The notes: generated from the sequence alone by a model not told the origin. Positions 8,596 through 17,077 are shown, counted from the stretch's first letter. The stretch: 46,705 nucleotides of DNA from an uncultured Bacteroidia bacterium (GCA_902788175.1 CADAJF010000017.1:1-46705), one strand, 5' to 3'. Program-made: numbers and translations.

Positions 8596-8801
8596 TTTTT
8601 AACCATATTTCCCTGATTTTCAACTTTTTTGCAGAAAACTTTCTACCAAACGTCAAAAAAAACGCCCCTTTCGTCATTACCAACCCCCATCTTTAGTCAT
8701 TGCCGGCCCCTACCTCTGTCATTGCCGGCTGCGATCGGCAATCCCTGCCCCATCGGCCCAAAACCGCGAAGCGCAACTACCTATGTATCAGCGCTTTACA
8801 A

Positions 8802-8834
8802 AAATCAATCGTTGCAAAATGCAACGATTGATTT
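8802..8834. repeat. 33-bp perfect palindrome, copy 1
   Basis: Two 15-base arms (AAATCAATCGTTGCA and its complement) flank a 3-base centre AAA. It lies between the 3' end of cassette C and the promoter of cassette B. The right flank carries the extended element (CTCAG, CAGGCGCTTACGTATCA); the left flank is shortened. Five further copies lie in the window. Apart from this element and the promoter, the gap 8508-8929 shows nothing recognisable. Confidence 0.9.
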
Positions 8835-8929
8835 CAGGAAACAGCTCAGAATCAGGCGCTTACGTATCACACATCACCGCAATCAACGCACGTGCCGCCG
8901 CAAACGGCCCACACGCCGAAGCAAAGGGC

Positions 8930-11917
8930 TTACGGTTCCAGGATGGGGCGGACGGGGTTGCCGCGGGTGTCGCGGTTGTTTTGAAGGCTGGCCTGGTTAT
9001 CTCTCTGCGTAAACATACCAACGTTAGTGGTAGTCGCGTCAAAGTTAGCTCCATAAGCGGTCCAAACGCCGGAAGCGTAAGAAGGATTGTTCAAGGCCAT
9101 CATCAACAGGCCTTCGTTATTGGAAATCCATCCGCCGAAAGGGATGAAAAAGTCACGCAAACCCGTAGCTGTTGCATCTACGGTATGGCGCCTGCCCTCG
9201 CCCGCTATATAATCACTATAGTAGTCTGAGCCAAGGAAAAATCCCGTAAACGCATAGTAAAAAGGTACGCAGAAGCCTGCGGGAGAAGGGTCAAATACCG
9301 TTTTCTGCACAGTACCCCGATTACTGGACAGGATATTCCAATGATAACTGACCGATTCGCTGTATTTCTGACCGTAGATTTGGCCATAGCCCAACCTGAA
9401 AGTGTAAGGGCTGCTGTGCGGACTGGAAGGTGAGTTGAAAATGTAATCTTTCCTGTAATATCTTTCGTTATTAAAATTGGAATAGTCATCGGCATAGCTG
9501 GTCCTGGGATTTCCTCCGGTCATGGTGGTTCCGGCTATGAAGGGATCCTTGCGGCCAAATTGGTAGAATGCGGCGCTGTAAGCTGTTCCGCCGTCGCTGA
9601 TGGTTGGTGTACCCGCCTGCTGCGTAACAGTGACCACAATGGAGGTCCCGTTTTCCTGGGTGAAACGGATTTTGGCCGACCTGGCCGGTACTGCCGTGCC
9701 ACCATAGAAATACAGCGGCGGCGTCCAGCCCAGGTTGCAGTTAAGGAAAGTCACATCGCCCAGATCGGTTGTGGAGTTAGCCGTTTTTCTGTATTTGACC
9801 GTACGGAGGGCAAAGTCGTCGTTGGCTCCCCCGGGAGTATATTGGTGCGGTGTGGGCGTAACCCAGATATGCCAACTCCAGAGAATCTGGGGCAACTTTT
9901 TGCCGTCAATACTTACAGAGGAAATATTGTTTTTATCCCGCAGCGCAATGAGGATATTGCAGGGCAGGATGCCTCCGCCGGCTGCATAGCCTTGCTCGAG
10001 GGTTTGCGTGACTATGTCAACGGGGCCCTTGCCAATCTTGAAACGGATGTAGGGATAAGGCAGGGAACTTCCCACCTCCGCGGCGGAAACCACCTCTATG
10101 TCATCATCCAGAAGCACGGGGAAACCTTTTTTCACGTCCTGCCATACTACCACTGCGTCGTAGTTGGACAAATCGGCCGATGAAGGCAGTACGCCGGGGC
10201 TTGAAATCTGGTTTTTGTTGGCATCCGGGAACCAGGGGATGCTCCCAACAGGCCTGTTGGGAGCATTGTACGCCCCGCTGTTCACAGCATTGGCGTCACC
10301 GCGCGTTGCATCAATGGAGTTACCGAACACCAGCGGGAAGCAGTAGTAACCGGGAGCACTCAAAACGTAGCTGTTGGCCGTATGGTGCCCGGGAGCCGTG
10401 ATGGAGGAAACAAGCGTCTGGGAGGAGTAAGGTTCCCCGTAAATATTGTAGAGGGAAAGGTCCCGCGGCTGGGCTTTGCTCCCCACTTCGTTTTCGGCCC
10501 TTAGCGTAGCAATCAGGTCCGGCCCCACGTTCACGCGAACCGTGGGCAGGTTGCCGGAAAGGTTGGCGTCCAGGGCCAGGCTGCGTCCGTCGCCTTCCAC
10601 GCTGCCGTTGCCGCCGGTACTGGTGCTTTCACCTTCTTTCAGGATCATCCAGGAGGGAGGCGTATCAGAGTAGGTTGCGCCGCCGTCATCGCTGTATTGC
10701 ACCGTCCAGGAGGCGGGGATGTTACCGGAGATGTTGGACTCCTTGTAGCTCATGACTTTCAGGCCTTCCAGGATGTCGTGCAGGCAGTCATCGGCGGAGA
10801 GGGAGATGGTGCGCAGCGGATTGTTATAGTTGTCCAGTACGTCAAATTTGTAATCGAACTTGGACTTGGTGATGGTATAGGTAACCATTACGCCAGGTTC
10901 CCACACAATGCCTTCCATTATAGCGTTGATGGTGCGTGAACCATATCCGTCATTCACCGTGGCTACAATCTTGGCACCCGCGGGAAGCGTCTGCGGAAGC
11001 AGCAGAAACGTATGCTCGTCCTCTACAACGTAGTAGCCTGCGTTGGAAAGGTCTTCCTTCAGGCTGGGACTGGTGAGCGTGAAGGAGCCTTTGGTGCCTT
11101 CCGGTGTCCAGGAGATTGTGCTCCCTCCAAGTGTCAGGCTGCCTTTGCTATATATGTCGCTGATGGTAATCTCCTCGATGGTGATGCCATTTCCCACGCG
11201 GAAACGCACCCCCGTAAGGGCATGGTCAAAGGTGAAGGGGACATTGATGGCCGTCACGGGTACCAGGCCAGGATATTCGCGGGAAGAAGCGGCATTGGTC
11301 ACCAGCAGGTCTGACTGGTTTTCGCAGTCGCTGGGGACGGTATAATCTAAAACGGGAACGCTGCCTGAGCTGGCCGATACTGCCAGACCAGAAGCTCCGT
11401 AAGGAGCATATCCGTAATAGCGGACATAGCCCTCTCCGGGCCAGAGCAGGCGCTGGACAGGGACCCATTTTCCGGAAGCGTCCGTGCGGGAGCCGTCATA
11501 ATTGGCCCTGGTTACTGCGGGAGAAGAATAGACAGTCCAGGTGCTTGCCGGAGCACCGGAACTGGCATATTTGTAAGCCATAACACCCAGCGGAATGCCG
11601 GAGGAAAGGGCCACTACACCGGGAGAAGCCGCCTCTCCGGTATAGGGGCTTGCCTTGGTCTGGACAGCGGCATCCATGCGCTCCTGCGAACTGCGCATCC
11701 ACAGGGTATCGCCGGCAGGAAGGGTCTGGTATTCCTCCTGGGGAAGAAGATCCCATCTGGCGGCAAGGGCGTCCGGAGCCTTGGTCTGGGACTGCTCCAG
11801 CGAAACGGTGAAAGCCAGTTCTGCCGCGTGGCCCTGGTTTTCCAGCTGCTCGCGTTGGCAGGAGGCTGTCAGCAGCACGCTGCATGCGAGGGCTGCGGCA
11901 GGCAGGATTCGGAACAA
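8930..11917 (-). CDS. Large fimbrillin-like lipoprotein with C-terminal FISUMP-like module, third large gene of cassette C (995 aa)
   Basis: The open frame begins at a TTG (11915-11917), directly followed by a good lipoprotein signal peptide (FRILPAAALACSVLLTASC). No in-frame ATG lies between this and the previous stop. An out-of-frame ATG at 11950-11952 abuts that stop as TAAATG, the position where a coupled start would be expected, so either TTG is used or a one-base shift exists. Residues of about 25-340 match the 342-aa protein of cassette B. The rest adds a beta region and the module with WSWHIWVTP, NLGW, YQFGRKDPF, FDPSPAGFCVPF and NPVRPILEP at the end. It is probably a surface lipoprotein of the fimbrial system. 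The last domain resembles FISUMP/lectin-like folds, but this is tentative. Confidence 0.83.
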   Translation of the reverse strand: MFRILPAAALACSVLLTASCQREQLENQGHAAELAFTVSLEQSQTKAPDALAARWDLLPQEEYQTLPAGDTLWMRSSQERMDAAVQTKASPYTGEAASPGVVALSSGIPLGVMAYKYASSGAPASTWTVYSSPAVTRANYDGSRTDASGKWVPVQRLLWPGEGYVRYYGYAPYGASGLAVSASSGSVPVLDYTVPSDCENQSDLLVTNAASSREYPGLVPVTAINVPFTFDHALTGVRFRVGNGITIEEITISDIYSKGSLTLGGSTISWTPEGTKGSFTLTSPSLKEDLSNAGYYVVEDEHTFLLLPQTLPAGAKIVATVNDGYGSRTINAIMEGIVWEPGVMVTYTITKSKFDYKFDVLDNYNNPLRTISLSADDCLHDILEGLKVMSYKESNISGNIPASWTVQYSDDGGATYSDTPPSWMILKEGESTSTGGNGSVEGDGRSLALDANLSGNLPTVRVNVGPDLIATLRAENEVGSKAQPRDLSLYNIYGEPYSSQTLVSSITAPGHHTANSYVLSAPGYYCFPLVFGNSIDATRGDANAVNSGAYNAPNRPVGSIPWFPDANKNQISSPGVLPSSADLSNYDAVVVWQDVKKGFPVLLDDDIEVVSAAEVGSSLPYPYIRFKIGKGPVDIVTQTLEQGYAAGGGILPCNILIALRDKNNISSVSIDGKKLPQILWSWHIWVTPTPHQYTPGGANDDFALRTVKYRKTANSTTDLGDVTFLNCNLGWTPPLYFYGGTAVPARSAKIRFTQENGTSIVVTVTQQAGTPTISDGGTAYSAAFYQFGRKDPFIAGTTMTGGNPRTSYADDYSNFNNERYYRKDYIFNSPSSPHSSPYTFRLGYGQIYGQKYSESVSYHWNILSSNRGTVQKTVFDPSPAGFCVPFYYAFTGFFLGSDYYSDYIAGEGRRHTVDATATGLRDFFIPFGGWISNNEGLLMMALNNPSYASGVWTAYGANFDATTTNVGMFTQRDNQASLQNNRDTRGNPVRPILEP

Positions 11918-11952
11918 TATGTGGTTGCAGTATTCATCTTTCTTCGTCTCAT

Positions 11953-14412
11953 TTATTCTTCGCGGGCAGGGCGGATATAATGCTCCATACCCTTGTTGGC
12001 ATTGTCGGCACTTTCATCCGTGGGCAGAGTAATGACACCAGAGCTGATGGACATGCGGCGGGCCGTATTGCCTGATCCGGGTTGGGGGCTGGCCACCCAA
12101 TATCGGCCATACCCTTCACTTTGAATCGTGGCATTGCTTGGATTGGCATTGCGGTGACCACCGGCAGGGAAATACACGGAACCTCCTGAGGCTGTGAAGT
12201 TATATCCCTTGTAACCAGCGCCGTCTAACCAGGTGCCGCTTAAGCCGGTGAAGGCATTGTGGCGGGGAACGGTGTAACCTGCCGGGCAAGGGTCATAGAC
12301 GGTCTTTACTGTGGCAAGGTCCTGACCGGCAGCTGTAAGCGCAGCGCTCCAATAATTGACCTGGATGTAGTTTCCGCCTGTAGAAATAAAAGGATAGTAA
12401 TTGGAGTTAATATGATGACCCGGGTACTTGATCAATTCCTGCGGTGACTTGTCTCCGGCCGAGCGGTATGCCCAGTCCGTTGCAGTGGGCGGCATGGCAT
12501 CCTTGCGGCCCCACTGGAAATAGGGGCCATGACCGGCATAGCCTACAGTAGACACCTGAGCCGGAAGATGCACATAAACCAGTTCATACACAGAAGAGTC
12601 TTGCTCGGACTCTACACGAATCCAGCCGTCGCCTCCCGCCTGGAAGGTTACGTTCCCGTCCACGCTCCAGCCCAGGTTGCGGGGCATGAAGGTGGCATTG
12701 GTGCAGGTTGCATCGCCGGTGCCCAGCTCATAATCCGTAACCCACAGCAGCCAGCTCCACATGACTGTACCGCTGTTGTCCTTTACGGAGACTACCGTGC
12801 AGCCCTGCTCAATATTGGAGGCCTGGATGTTGAAAGTAAGCCAGTAGAGGCCGTTTTCGGTATCATTCTGGATGGTCAGGTCTTCTACCATGCCGGAGGT
12901 TTCCGTCCACACAGTCTCTGCGCTGGTAGGCGTGCCGCTCACATGAAGATAGGGGTTGGTGATGGAATTACCCTTATAGTCCACAAAAATGGTAGCGCCG
13001 TCATAGCGATAGGCATTGGTGTTGGCCGCTCCGCCCTTGACGCCGTTGCCCATCACAAGCGGAAGGCGGTAATGGCCGGGCGCATTGATGATGTAGGTGT
13101 TGGCGCTCTCCTGGATGGAGTCGCCGCCGCCATTGGGGTTGGACAGGTTCCAGCGCTTGCTTTCAGAGCCGCGCGGAGCCGTGGCCTGCAGGATGTCGTT
13201 CACAGGGGAGGACACGGGGGCAGCATGGCTGGCCGTCACGCGAAGCACATCGTGGTCCGCTCCCACAGTGGATGACGCTCCCACTATCTCCGCGTTCCAG
13301 GACAGGTCTGAACTGCCGCCGGCCTCTGCCAGCGAACGGGTGGAGTAGATGCCCCGGACAATCCAGCCGGAGGGGTTCTCGGTGCCGCCGCCCTGCGGAG
13401 TGAGGTAGGAGCGGATTTTGGCCACATCCGTAGCAACGCCGGAAGTGAGCGAAATGGCCGATGCATAGGTCTCTTCAATGACAATATGGTAATCATTCTC
13501 GAAGTCCTGCACGTAGTAGGTCACCAGCTTGCCGGGGAGCCACTGATGGCCGGACAAGTCCACCTCTACCACCACGCCGTTCACCGTGATGCTGAGCTTG
13601 GCACCGGAAGGGAGCCACTGGGGAAGCAGCAGCAGAACGCCGGGATCCTTGATTACATCGTAGGTTCCGCTCTTGTCCCACAGTTCTGAAGCGCTCAGGT
13701 CCAGCGTATAGGAAGGCACAGCCACACTTTTTCCGTGTGAACCCCACTCCCCGCTCATAAGGTCCAGCGTCCCCGTGTCGTACACGCCGCTGATGGTGGC
13801 GGTAGAGACAACGGCGCTTTTATCGGCCATAATGCGTACGCCCGTGAGCGCGTGGGTGAAAGTAAGAGGAACAACTTCGTCGCCTTTTACCTTATGGGTT
13901 CCGGAAACGGCAGTCATCAGGTCATGCTGGTCCTCTGCGTCTGCGGGCACCGTATAAGTAAGCGTAGGGGCCGTTCCATCTGCGAAAGAGGCCAGCGTGG
14001 CTCCATTGCCCAGAACGTCCCAGGGAGCTACGGCAAACCAGCGGGAATAATAGCTGAGGTCGCGTTTGGAGCTGTTGTAGGGGACGTCGGTTTCCCATTC
14101 CTTGGATTCGCTGCTATAGACGGCCTTTACCGCTCCGCTGGCGCTGCCCCCGTCCACAAGATAGGCCGATACCCCCGATGTGGCAGAAGGGAAGTTATAC
14201 GCCCACACGCCGATAGGAACGCCCTGCAGAGGCGTAGTGTCGGTGCTGCGGAAAATCTCTGCCGCCTTGGTAAGGAAATCCGGAATCTCTTCCCGGACGG
14301 AAAAGCCCATGTGGCCTCTCTGAACTTCCGGCTGCTCCTGCCGATGGCAAGACGCCACAATCGGCAAAAGCGGAAGGAGGAAAAGGATATAGTGCTTGAA
14401 TATCTTTGTCAT
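11953..14412 (-). CDS. Large fimbrillin-like lipoprotein with C-terminal FISUMP-like module, second gene of cassette C (819 aa)
   Basis: The ATG at 14410-14412 gives a lipoprotein signal peptide (KIFKHYILFLLPLLPIVASC). It is the counterpart of the 832-aa protein of cassette B over its full length. Shared landmarks are STDTTPLQG-PI-VWAYN, YFTRWFAVAPW/YYSRWFAVAPW, ALTGVRI, LLPQWLPSGA, HQWLPGKLVTYY, WIVRGIYSTRS, WSWLLWVTDYE, NLGWSVDG, YFQWGRKDAMPPT, YDPCPAGYTVPR and IRPAREE. It therefore combines a fimbrillin-like N-terminal region with a FISUMP-like C-terminal region. It lies 24 bases after the 422-aa gene, and its TAA runs directly into an ATG (TAAATG). It is predicted at the outer surface, as a pilus subunit or adhesin. 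Confidence 0.87.
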   Translation of the reverse strand: MTKIFKHYILFLLPLLPIVASCHRQEQPEVQRGHMGFSVREEIPDFLTKAAEIFRSTDTTPLQGVPIGVWAYNFPSATSGVSAYLVDGGSASGAVKAVYSSESKEWETDVPYNSSKRDLSYYSRWFAVAPWDVLGNGATLASFADGTAPTLTYTVPADAEDQHDLMTAVSGTHKVKGDEVVPLTFTHALTGVRIMADKSAVVSTATISGVYDTGTLDLMSGEWGSHGKSVAVPSYTLDLSASELWDKSGTYDVIKDPGVLLLLPQWLPSGAKLSITVNGVVVEVDLSGHQWLPGKLVTYYVQDFENDYHIVIEETYASAISLTSGVATDVAKIRSYLTPQGGGTENPSGWIVRGIYSTRSLAEAGGSSDLSWNAEIVGASSTVGADHDVLRVTASHAAPVSSPVNDILQATAPRGSESKRWNLSNPNGGGDSIQESANTYIINAPGHYRLPLVMGNGVKGGAANTNAYRYDGATIFVDYKGNSITNPYLHVSGTPTSAETVWTETSGMVEDLTIQNDTENGLYWLTFNIQASNIEQGCTVVSVKDNSGTVMWSWLLWVTDYELGTGDATCTNATFMPRNLGWSVDGNVTFQAGGDGWIRVESEQDSSVYELVYVHLPAQVSTVGYAGHGPYFQWGRKDAMPPTATDWAYRSAGDKSPQELIKYPGHHINSNYYPFISTGGNYIQVNYWSAALTAAGQDLATVKTVYDPCPAGYTVPRHNAFTGLSGTWLDGAGYKGYNFTASGGSVYFPAGGHRNANPSNATIQSEGYGRYWVASPQPGSGNTARRMSISSGVITLPTDESADNANKGMEHYIRPAREE

Positions 14413-14436
14413 AGCCTTGAAGTCTTCACTGGGGGG

Positions 14437-15705
14437 TTATTCCATCTCGTCCAGGTTGCCGCCTTCCTGGCTGCGGAACTCGGTCACGTTCACGGGGGAA
14501 ACCACTACGTCGGAGATTTCTTCGGTGAAGTTGCCGGAAGTGACGCTGAAATGCCAGGGATCCAGCTGCTCAGGCAGCGTGAGGCCATCGATGTTGATCT
14601 TGCACCCGGCCGGGAACTGGACCCAGCCGGAGGAGGCGTCCTTCAGCTTCAGCGAGTACGTTATGCTCGGGGAGACAAAGCGCACCGTGAGGCCGGAGAA
14701 ATAGCTGGCGCCAAGATTGGCCTTGGGATAGACGAACACCGTGAAAGTCACCTTCTTTTTGCCGTTCACTGCAATATTCTCCGGCATGGTGAAGCTTACC
14801 ACGTCATTCACGTTTGCCTGACGGGAGTAGTCCGAGCTGTTGTACTCGATAATCATGTTGGAGAGCTTGGAGCGGGTTACCACGGAATTGTTGTCCTTCA
14901 CGGACACCGTGGCGGTGAAAGCGCCCTGCAGGGCGTCGTCCTCCGAGTGAAGCTCAAAGCGGGTGATGGGCAGCTCTTTCTCCCCTATGCCCTGCACGGC
15001 AATCTGGAAAGTGGTGATCATGGGAGAGAAGTACATGTCCACGTCTACGTCCGGTTTGGAGGAGTACTGTGCACTCCACATCCACGCATACTGCATCTGC
15101 GGGAAAACGTGCGTGGAATCCATCTGGCTGTTGCGCTTGGACTTGCCGGCCGCCTTTTGGGAGCTGTAGGTCTGTGCCTTGGGGATGTAGGCGCTGATGA
15201 TGCCCTTGGTGCGGTCCGCGTTGGTGGTGATGCCCACCCGGCTTTGGATATCGGCGGGAAGGGAGGAGAGCATGGGGTACACGCCAAAGAAGTGGTGGGC
15301 GCCCACGCCCCAGTGAAGGTCGTCGGCCTTATTTGTGGGAACGATGCCGGAAACGGAATAGACGCCGGATGCCGTACCGTTCTTGCTTATCTGATAGTCC
15401 GCCACTGAAAACTCCGGGCTGGAAGAGCTGTAGCTCACTGTCCAGGGCCTTGTGGTCTTGTCAATGATGATTGCCTGGGGGCTCAGGATGGTGAGACCGT
15501 CGCCGGCAAGCCACTCTATGCGCTCTTTTTCCCCATCCTCCACAAAACCGCCCGAATATTGGGTTTTGGTTGCGTTGCCGAAACCGGAAGAAACCGAAAA
15601 AATAACCGAGCTGACGCCTGAAGAATCCGGGTTCAGGCGCTCCGTGCAGGAAAGGTGCAGCAGGCTCAGAAGGCACAGGGCCGCAAGTACAGCTTTTCCT
15701 TTCAT
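14437..15705 (-). CDS. Fimbrillin-like lipoprotein, first large gene of cassette C (422 aa)
   Basis: The start is the ATG at 15703-15705, one base after the stop of the small gene (TAAGATG), so the two are very likely translationally coupled. A lipoprotein signal peptide is present (MKGKAVLAALCLLSLLHLSC). The protein is homologous to residues of about 1-420 of the 1193-aa protein of cassette B. Shared landmarks include DGLTILSPQA, HFFGVYPMLSSLP, DRTKGIISAYIPK, QYAWMWSAQYS, PMITTFQIAVQG, INIDGLTLP and DPWHFSV. It ends a few residues after the shared QEGGNLD, with none of the long C-terminal modules of its paralogue. This length is typical of a plain fimbrillin-type subunit, which suggests it may be the stalk or anchor type. 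Confidence 0.87.
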   Translation of the reverse strand: MKGKAVLAALCLLSLLHLSCTERLNPDSSGVSSVIFSVSSGFGNATKTQYSGGFVEDGEKERIEWLAGDGLTILSPQAIIIDKTTRPWTVSYSSSSPEFSVADYQISKNGTASGVYSVSGIVPTNKADDLHWGVGAHHFFGVYPMLSSLPADIQSRVGITTNADRTKGIISAYIPKAQTYSSQKAAGKSKRNSQMDSTHVFPQMQYAWMWSAQYSSKPDVDVDMYFSPMITTFQIAVQGIGEKELPITRFELHSEDDALQGAFTATVSVKDNNSVVTRSKLSNMIIEYNSSDYSRQANVNDVVSFTMPENIAVNGKKKVTFTVFVYPKANLGASYFSGLTVRFVSPSITYSLKLKDASSGWVQFPAGCKINIDGLTLPEQLDPWHFSVTSGNFTEEISDVVVSPVNVTEFRSQEGGNLDEME

Positions 15706-15706
15706 C

Positions 15707-15913
15707 TTATTCCCAGGTGTGGTTAAACGGAGACTGCGAAGGATCGAACGGCGAGGGTGACCAGTCGTAGTTCTTGACCTCATGGCCGGTAGTTTCCACG
15801 GTCATTCTCTCATGGATAGAGGCGGTAAGAATGCTTCCTTCGGGCACTACCGGTATTGTACGTTTAATCCGGGGCGACTTGTATCCTCCCACGGAGATGC
15901 ATTGCTTCTTCAT
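15707..15913 (-). CDS. Small cassette-leader protein of unknown function (68 aa), cassette C
   Basis: The ATG at 15911-15913 gives 68 residues. The N-terminal third differs from the cassette A and B versions, but EGSILTASIHE, MTVETTGHEVKNYDWS and the C-terminal PFNHTWE are kept. The segment between NYDWS and PFNHTWE is longer here (SPFDPSQS). There is no export signal. The stop codon is one base from the ATG of the 422-aa lipoprotein gene. Strong conservation of the C-terminal half against a variable N-terminus suggests that the C-terminal half carries the shared function. The family is unrecognised. Confidence 0.75.
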   Translation of the reverse strand: MKKQCISVGGYKSPRIKRTIPVVPEGSILTASIHERMTVETTGHEVKNYDWSPSPFDPSQSPFNHTWE

Positions 15914-15928
15914 TTGTCTTCGACCAAC

Positions 15929-15947
15929 TTTTTGCGGCGCAAAAATA
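15929..15947 (-). promoter_or_regulatory. Cassette C promoter -7 box inside a hairpin
   Basis: On the minus strand TATTTTTG (15940-15947) fits the Bacteroidetes -7 box. The inverted repeat TTTTTGC (15929-15935) and GCAAAAA (15939-15945) with a 3-base loop overlaps it. No convincing -33 TTTG is visible at 19-21 bases. The small gene begins 16 bases downstream of the hairpin. Confidence 0.55.
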
Positions 15948-16067
15948 ATTGATTTTTTGGATTTTAACTCATACTATTCCTAATTTGGAATATTTTTTTT
16001 CTCATTGGTAGATTTTTTTGTCCATTTTGACATAATTTTCCTCCCAAAACGCAACAGCAAATTGCGG

Positions 16068-16084
16068 TTTTTTTTGGGGGGGGG
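16068..16084. repeat. T8-G9 homopolymer tract upstream of cassette C
   Basis: Eight T (16068-16075) run directly into nine G (16076-16084), about 120 bases upstream of the cassette C -7 box and in the divergent region between the fimbrial and ABC operons. Such tracts can vary in length. The rest of 15950-16297 holds only the palindrome at 16139-16171 and a GC-rich imperfect hairpin near 16213-16235. Confidence 0.7.
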
Positions 16085-16138
16085 AGGATTCGCAGCTTCA
16101 GCACGAAACTCAATCATCTGACAGCCAAGCAGTTACAG

Positions 16139-16171
16139 AAATCAATCGTTGCAATTTGCAACGATTGATTT
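16139..16171. repeat. 33-bp perfect palindrome, copy 2
   Basis: It has the same 15-base arms as copy 1, with centre ATT. It lies between divergent operons, so it is not simply a terminator. The right flank (GGTCAGGCGCTTGCGTATCA) matches the extended flank of other copies. Confidence 0.9.
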
Positions 16172-16297
16172 CTATAACCCACTGTAGGTCAGGCGCTTGC
16201 GTATCAGAAGATTCCCGGTCAGGGGCGGGAATGACGGGAGATTTTTTAACCTTTTACCGGGGATTTGCGTCTAATGTGTATGATTCTTGCAAAAATA

Positions 16298-16329
16298 TTT
16301 GGAGGATTGAAAAAATCGTCATACATTTG
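16298..16329 (+). promoter_or_regulatory. Promoter of the ABC efflux operon
   Basis: TTTG (16298-16301), 20 bases, then TACATTTG (16322-16329) matches the Bacteroidetes -33/-7 consensus exactly. The first ATG follows 31 bases later at 16361. Confidence 0.8.
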
Positions 16330-16360
16330 CAGTGCAATAGCATACTAATACACCAAGAAC

Positions 16361-17077
16361 ATGGCGCTCATAGAGCTTAAAGGCATTAACAAGACTTACA
16401 ACAACGGGCAGCCCCTGCACGTGCTCAAGGGGATAGACCTGCAAATCGAGCGGGGAGAATTCGTGTCCATCATGGGGGCTTCCGGCTCAGGGAAGTCCAC
16501 CCTCCTGAACATCCTGGGCATCCTGGACAACTACGACAGCGGCAGCTACCACCTGGACGGGACCCTCATCAAGGACCTTACGGAAAAGCAGGCGGCCGAC
16601 TACCGCAACCGGATGATAGGCTTCATTTTCCAGAGTTTCAACCTGATCGGCTTCAAGACGGCGGTGGAAAACGTGGAACTGCCTTTATATTATCAAGGTG
16701 TCCCGCGCAAGAAGCGCCACGAGCTGGCGATGGAGTACCTGGACAAGATGGGACTCTCCCCCTGGGCCCACCACTTCCCCAACGAAATGTCCGGCGGACA
16801 GAAGCAGCGCGTAGCCATTGCCCGCGCCCTCATCACCCAGCCGCAGATTATCCTGGCCGATGAACCCACCGGCGCCCTGGACTCCAAGACCAGCGTGGAA
16901 GTGATGGGGCTCCTCAAGCAGCTGAACAAGGAGGACGGCATCACCATCATCGTGGTCACCCACGAAGGCGGCGTAGCCAACGAGACCGACAAGATTATCC
17001 ACATCAAGGACGGCATGATCGGGGAGATTGAAGAAAACACCCGTCATGATGCCTGGGGCGGCAGCATTATCAAGTAA
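16361..17077 (+). CDS. ABC transporter ATP-binding protein, MacB/LolD type (238 aa)
   Basis: It is a cytoplasmic ATPase that powers the two permeases encoded next. Walker A GASGSGKST is at residues 39-47. The signature MSGGQKQR, Walker B IILADEPTGALD and the switch His in VVTHE are all present and intact. FQSFNLI provides the Q-loop. The length is normal for the MacB/LolD/FtsE group of ATPases that pair with FtsX-fold permeases. It starts 31 bases after a consensus promoter and is the first gene of a five-gene operon. Its TAA overlaps the next ATG (TAATG). The substrate is not given by the sequence; a small molecule, peptide or lipid efflux role is usual for the family. Confidence 0.95.
   Translation: MALIELKGINKTYNNGQPLHVLKGIDLQIERGEFVSIMGASGSGKSTLLNILGILDNYDSGSYHLDGTLIKDLTEKQAADYRNRMIGFIFQSFNLIGFKTAVENVELPLYYQGVPRKKRHELAMEYLDKMGLSPWAHHFPNEMSGGQKQRVAIARALITQPQIILADEPTGALDSKTSVEVMGLLKQLNKEDGITIIVVTHEGGVANETDKIIHIKDGMIGEIEENTRHDAWGGSIIK

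Noticed and set aside
13852-15408. Plus-strand open frame of 518 codons across cassette C
   Set aside because: It spans two minus-strand genes and their junction, which only chance would allow; no motif is visible.
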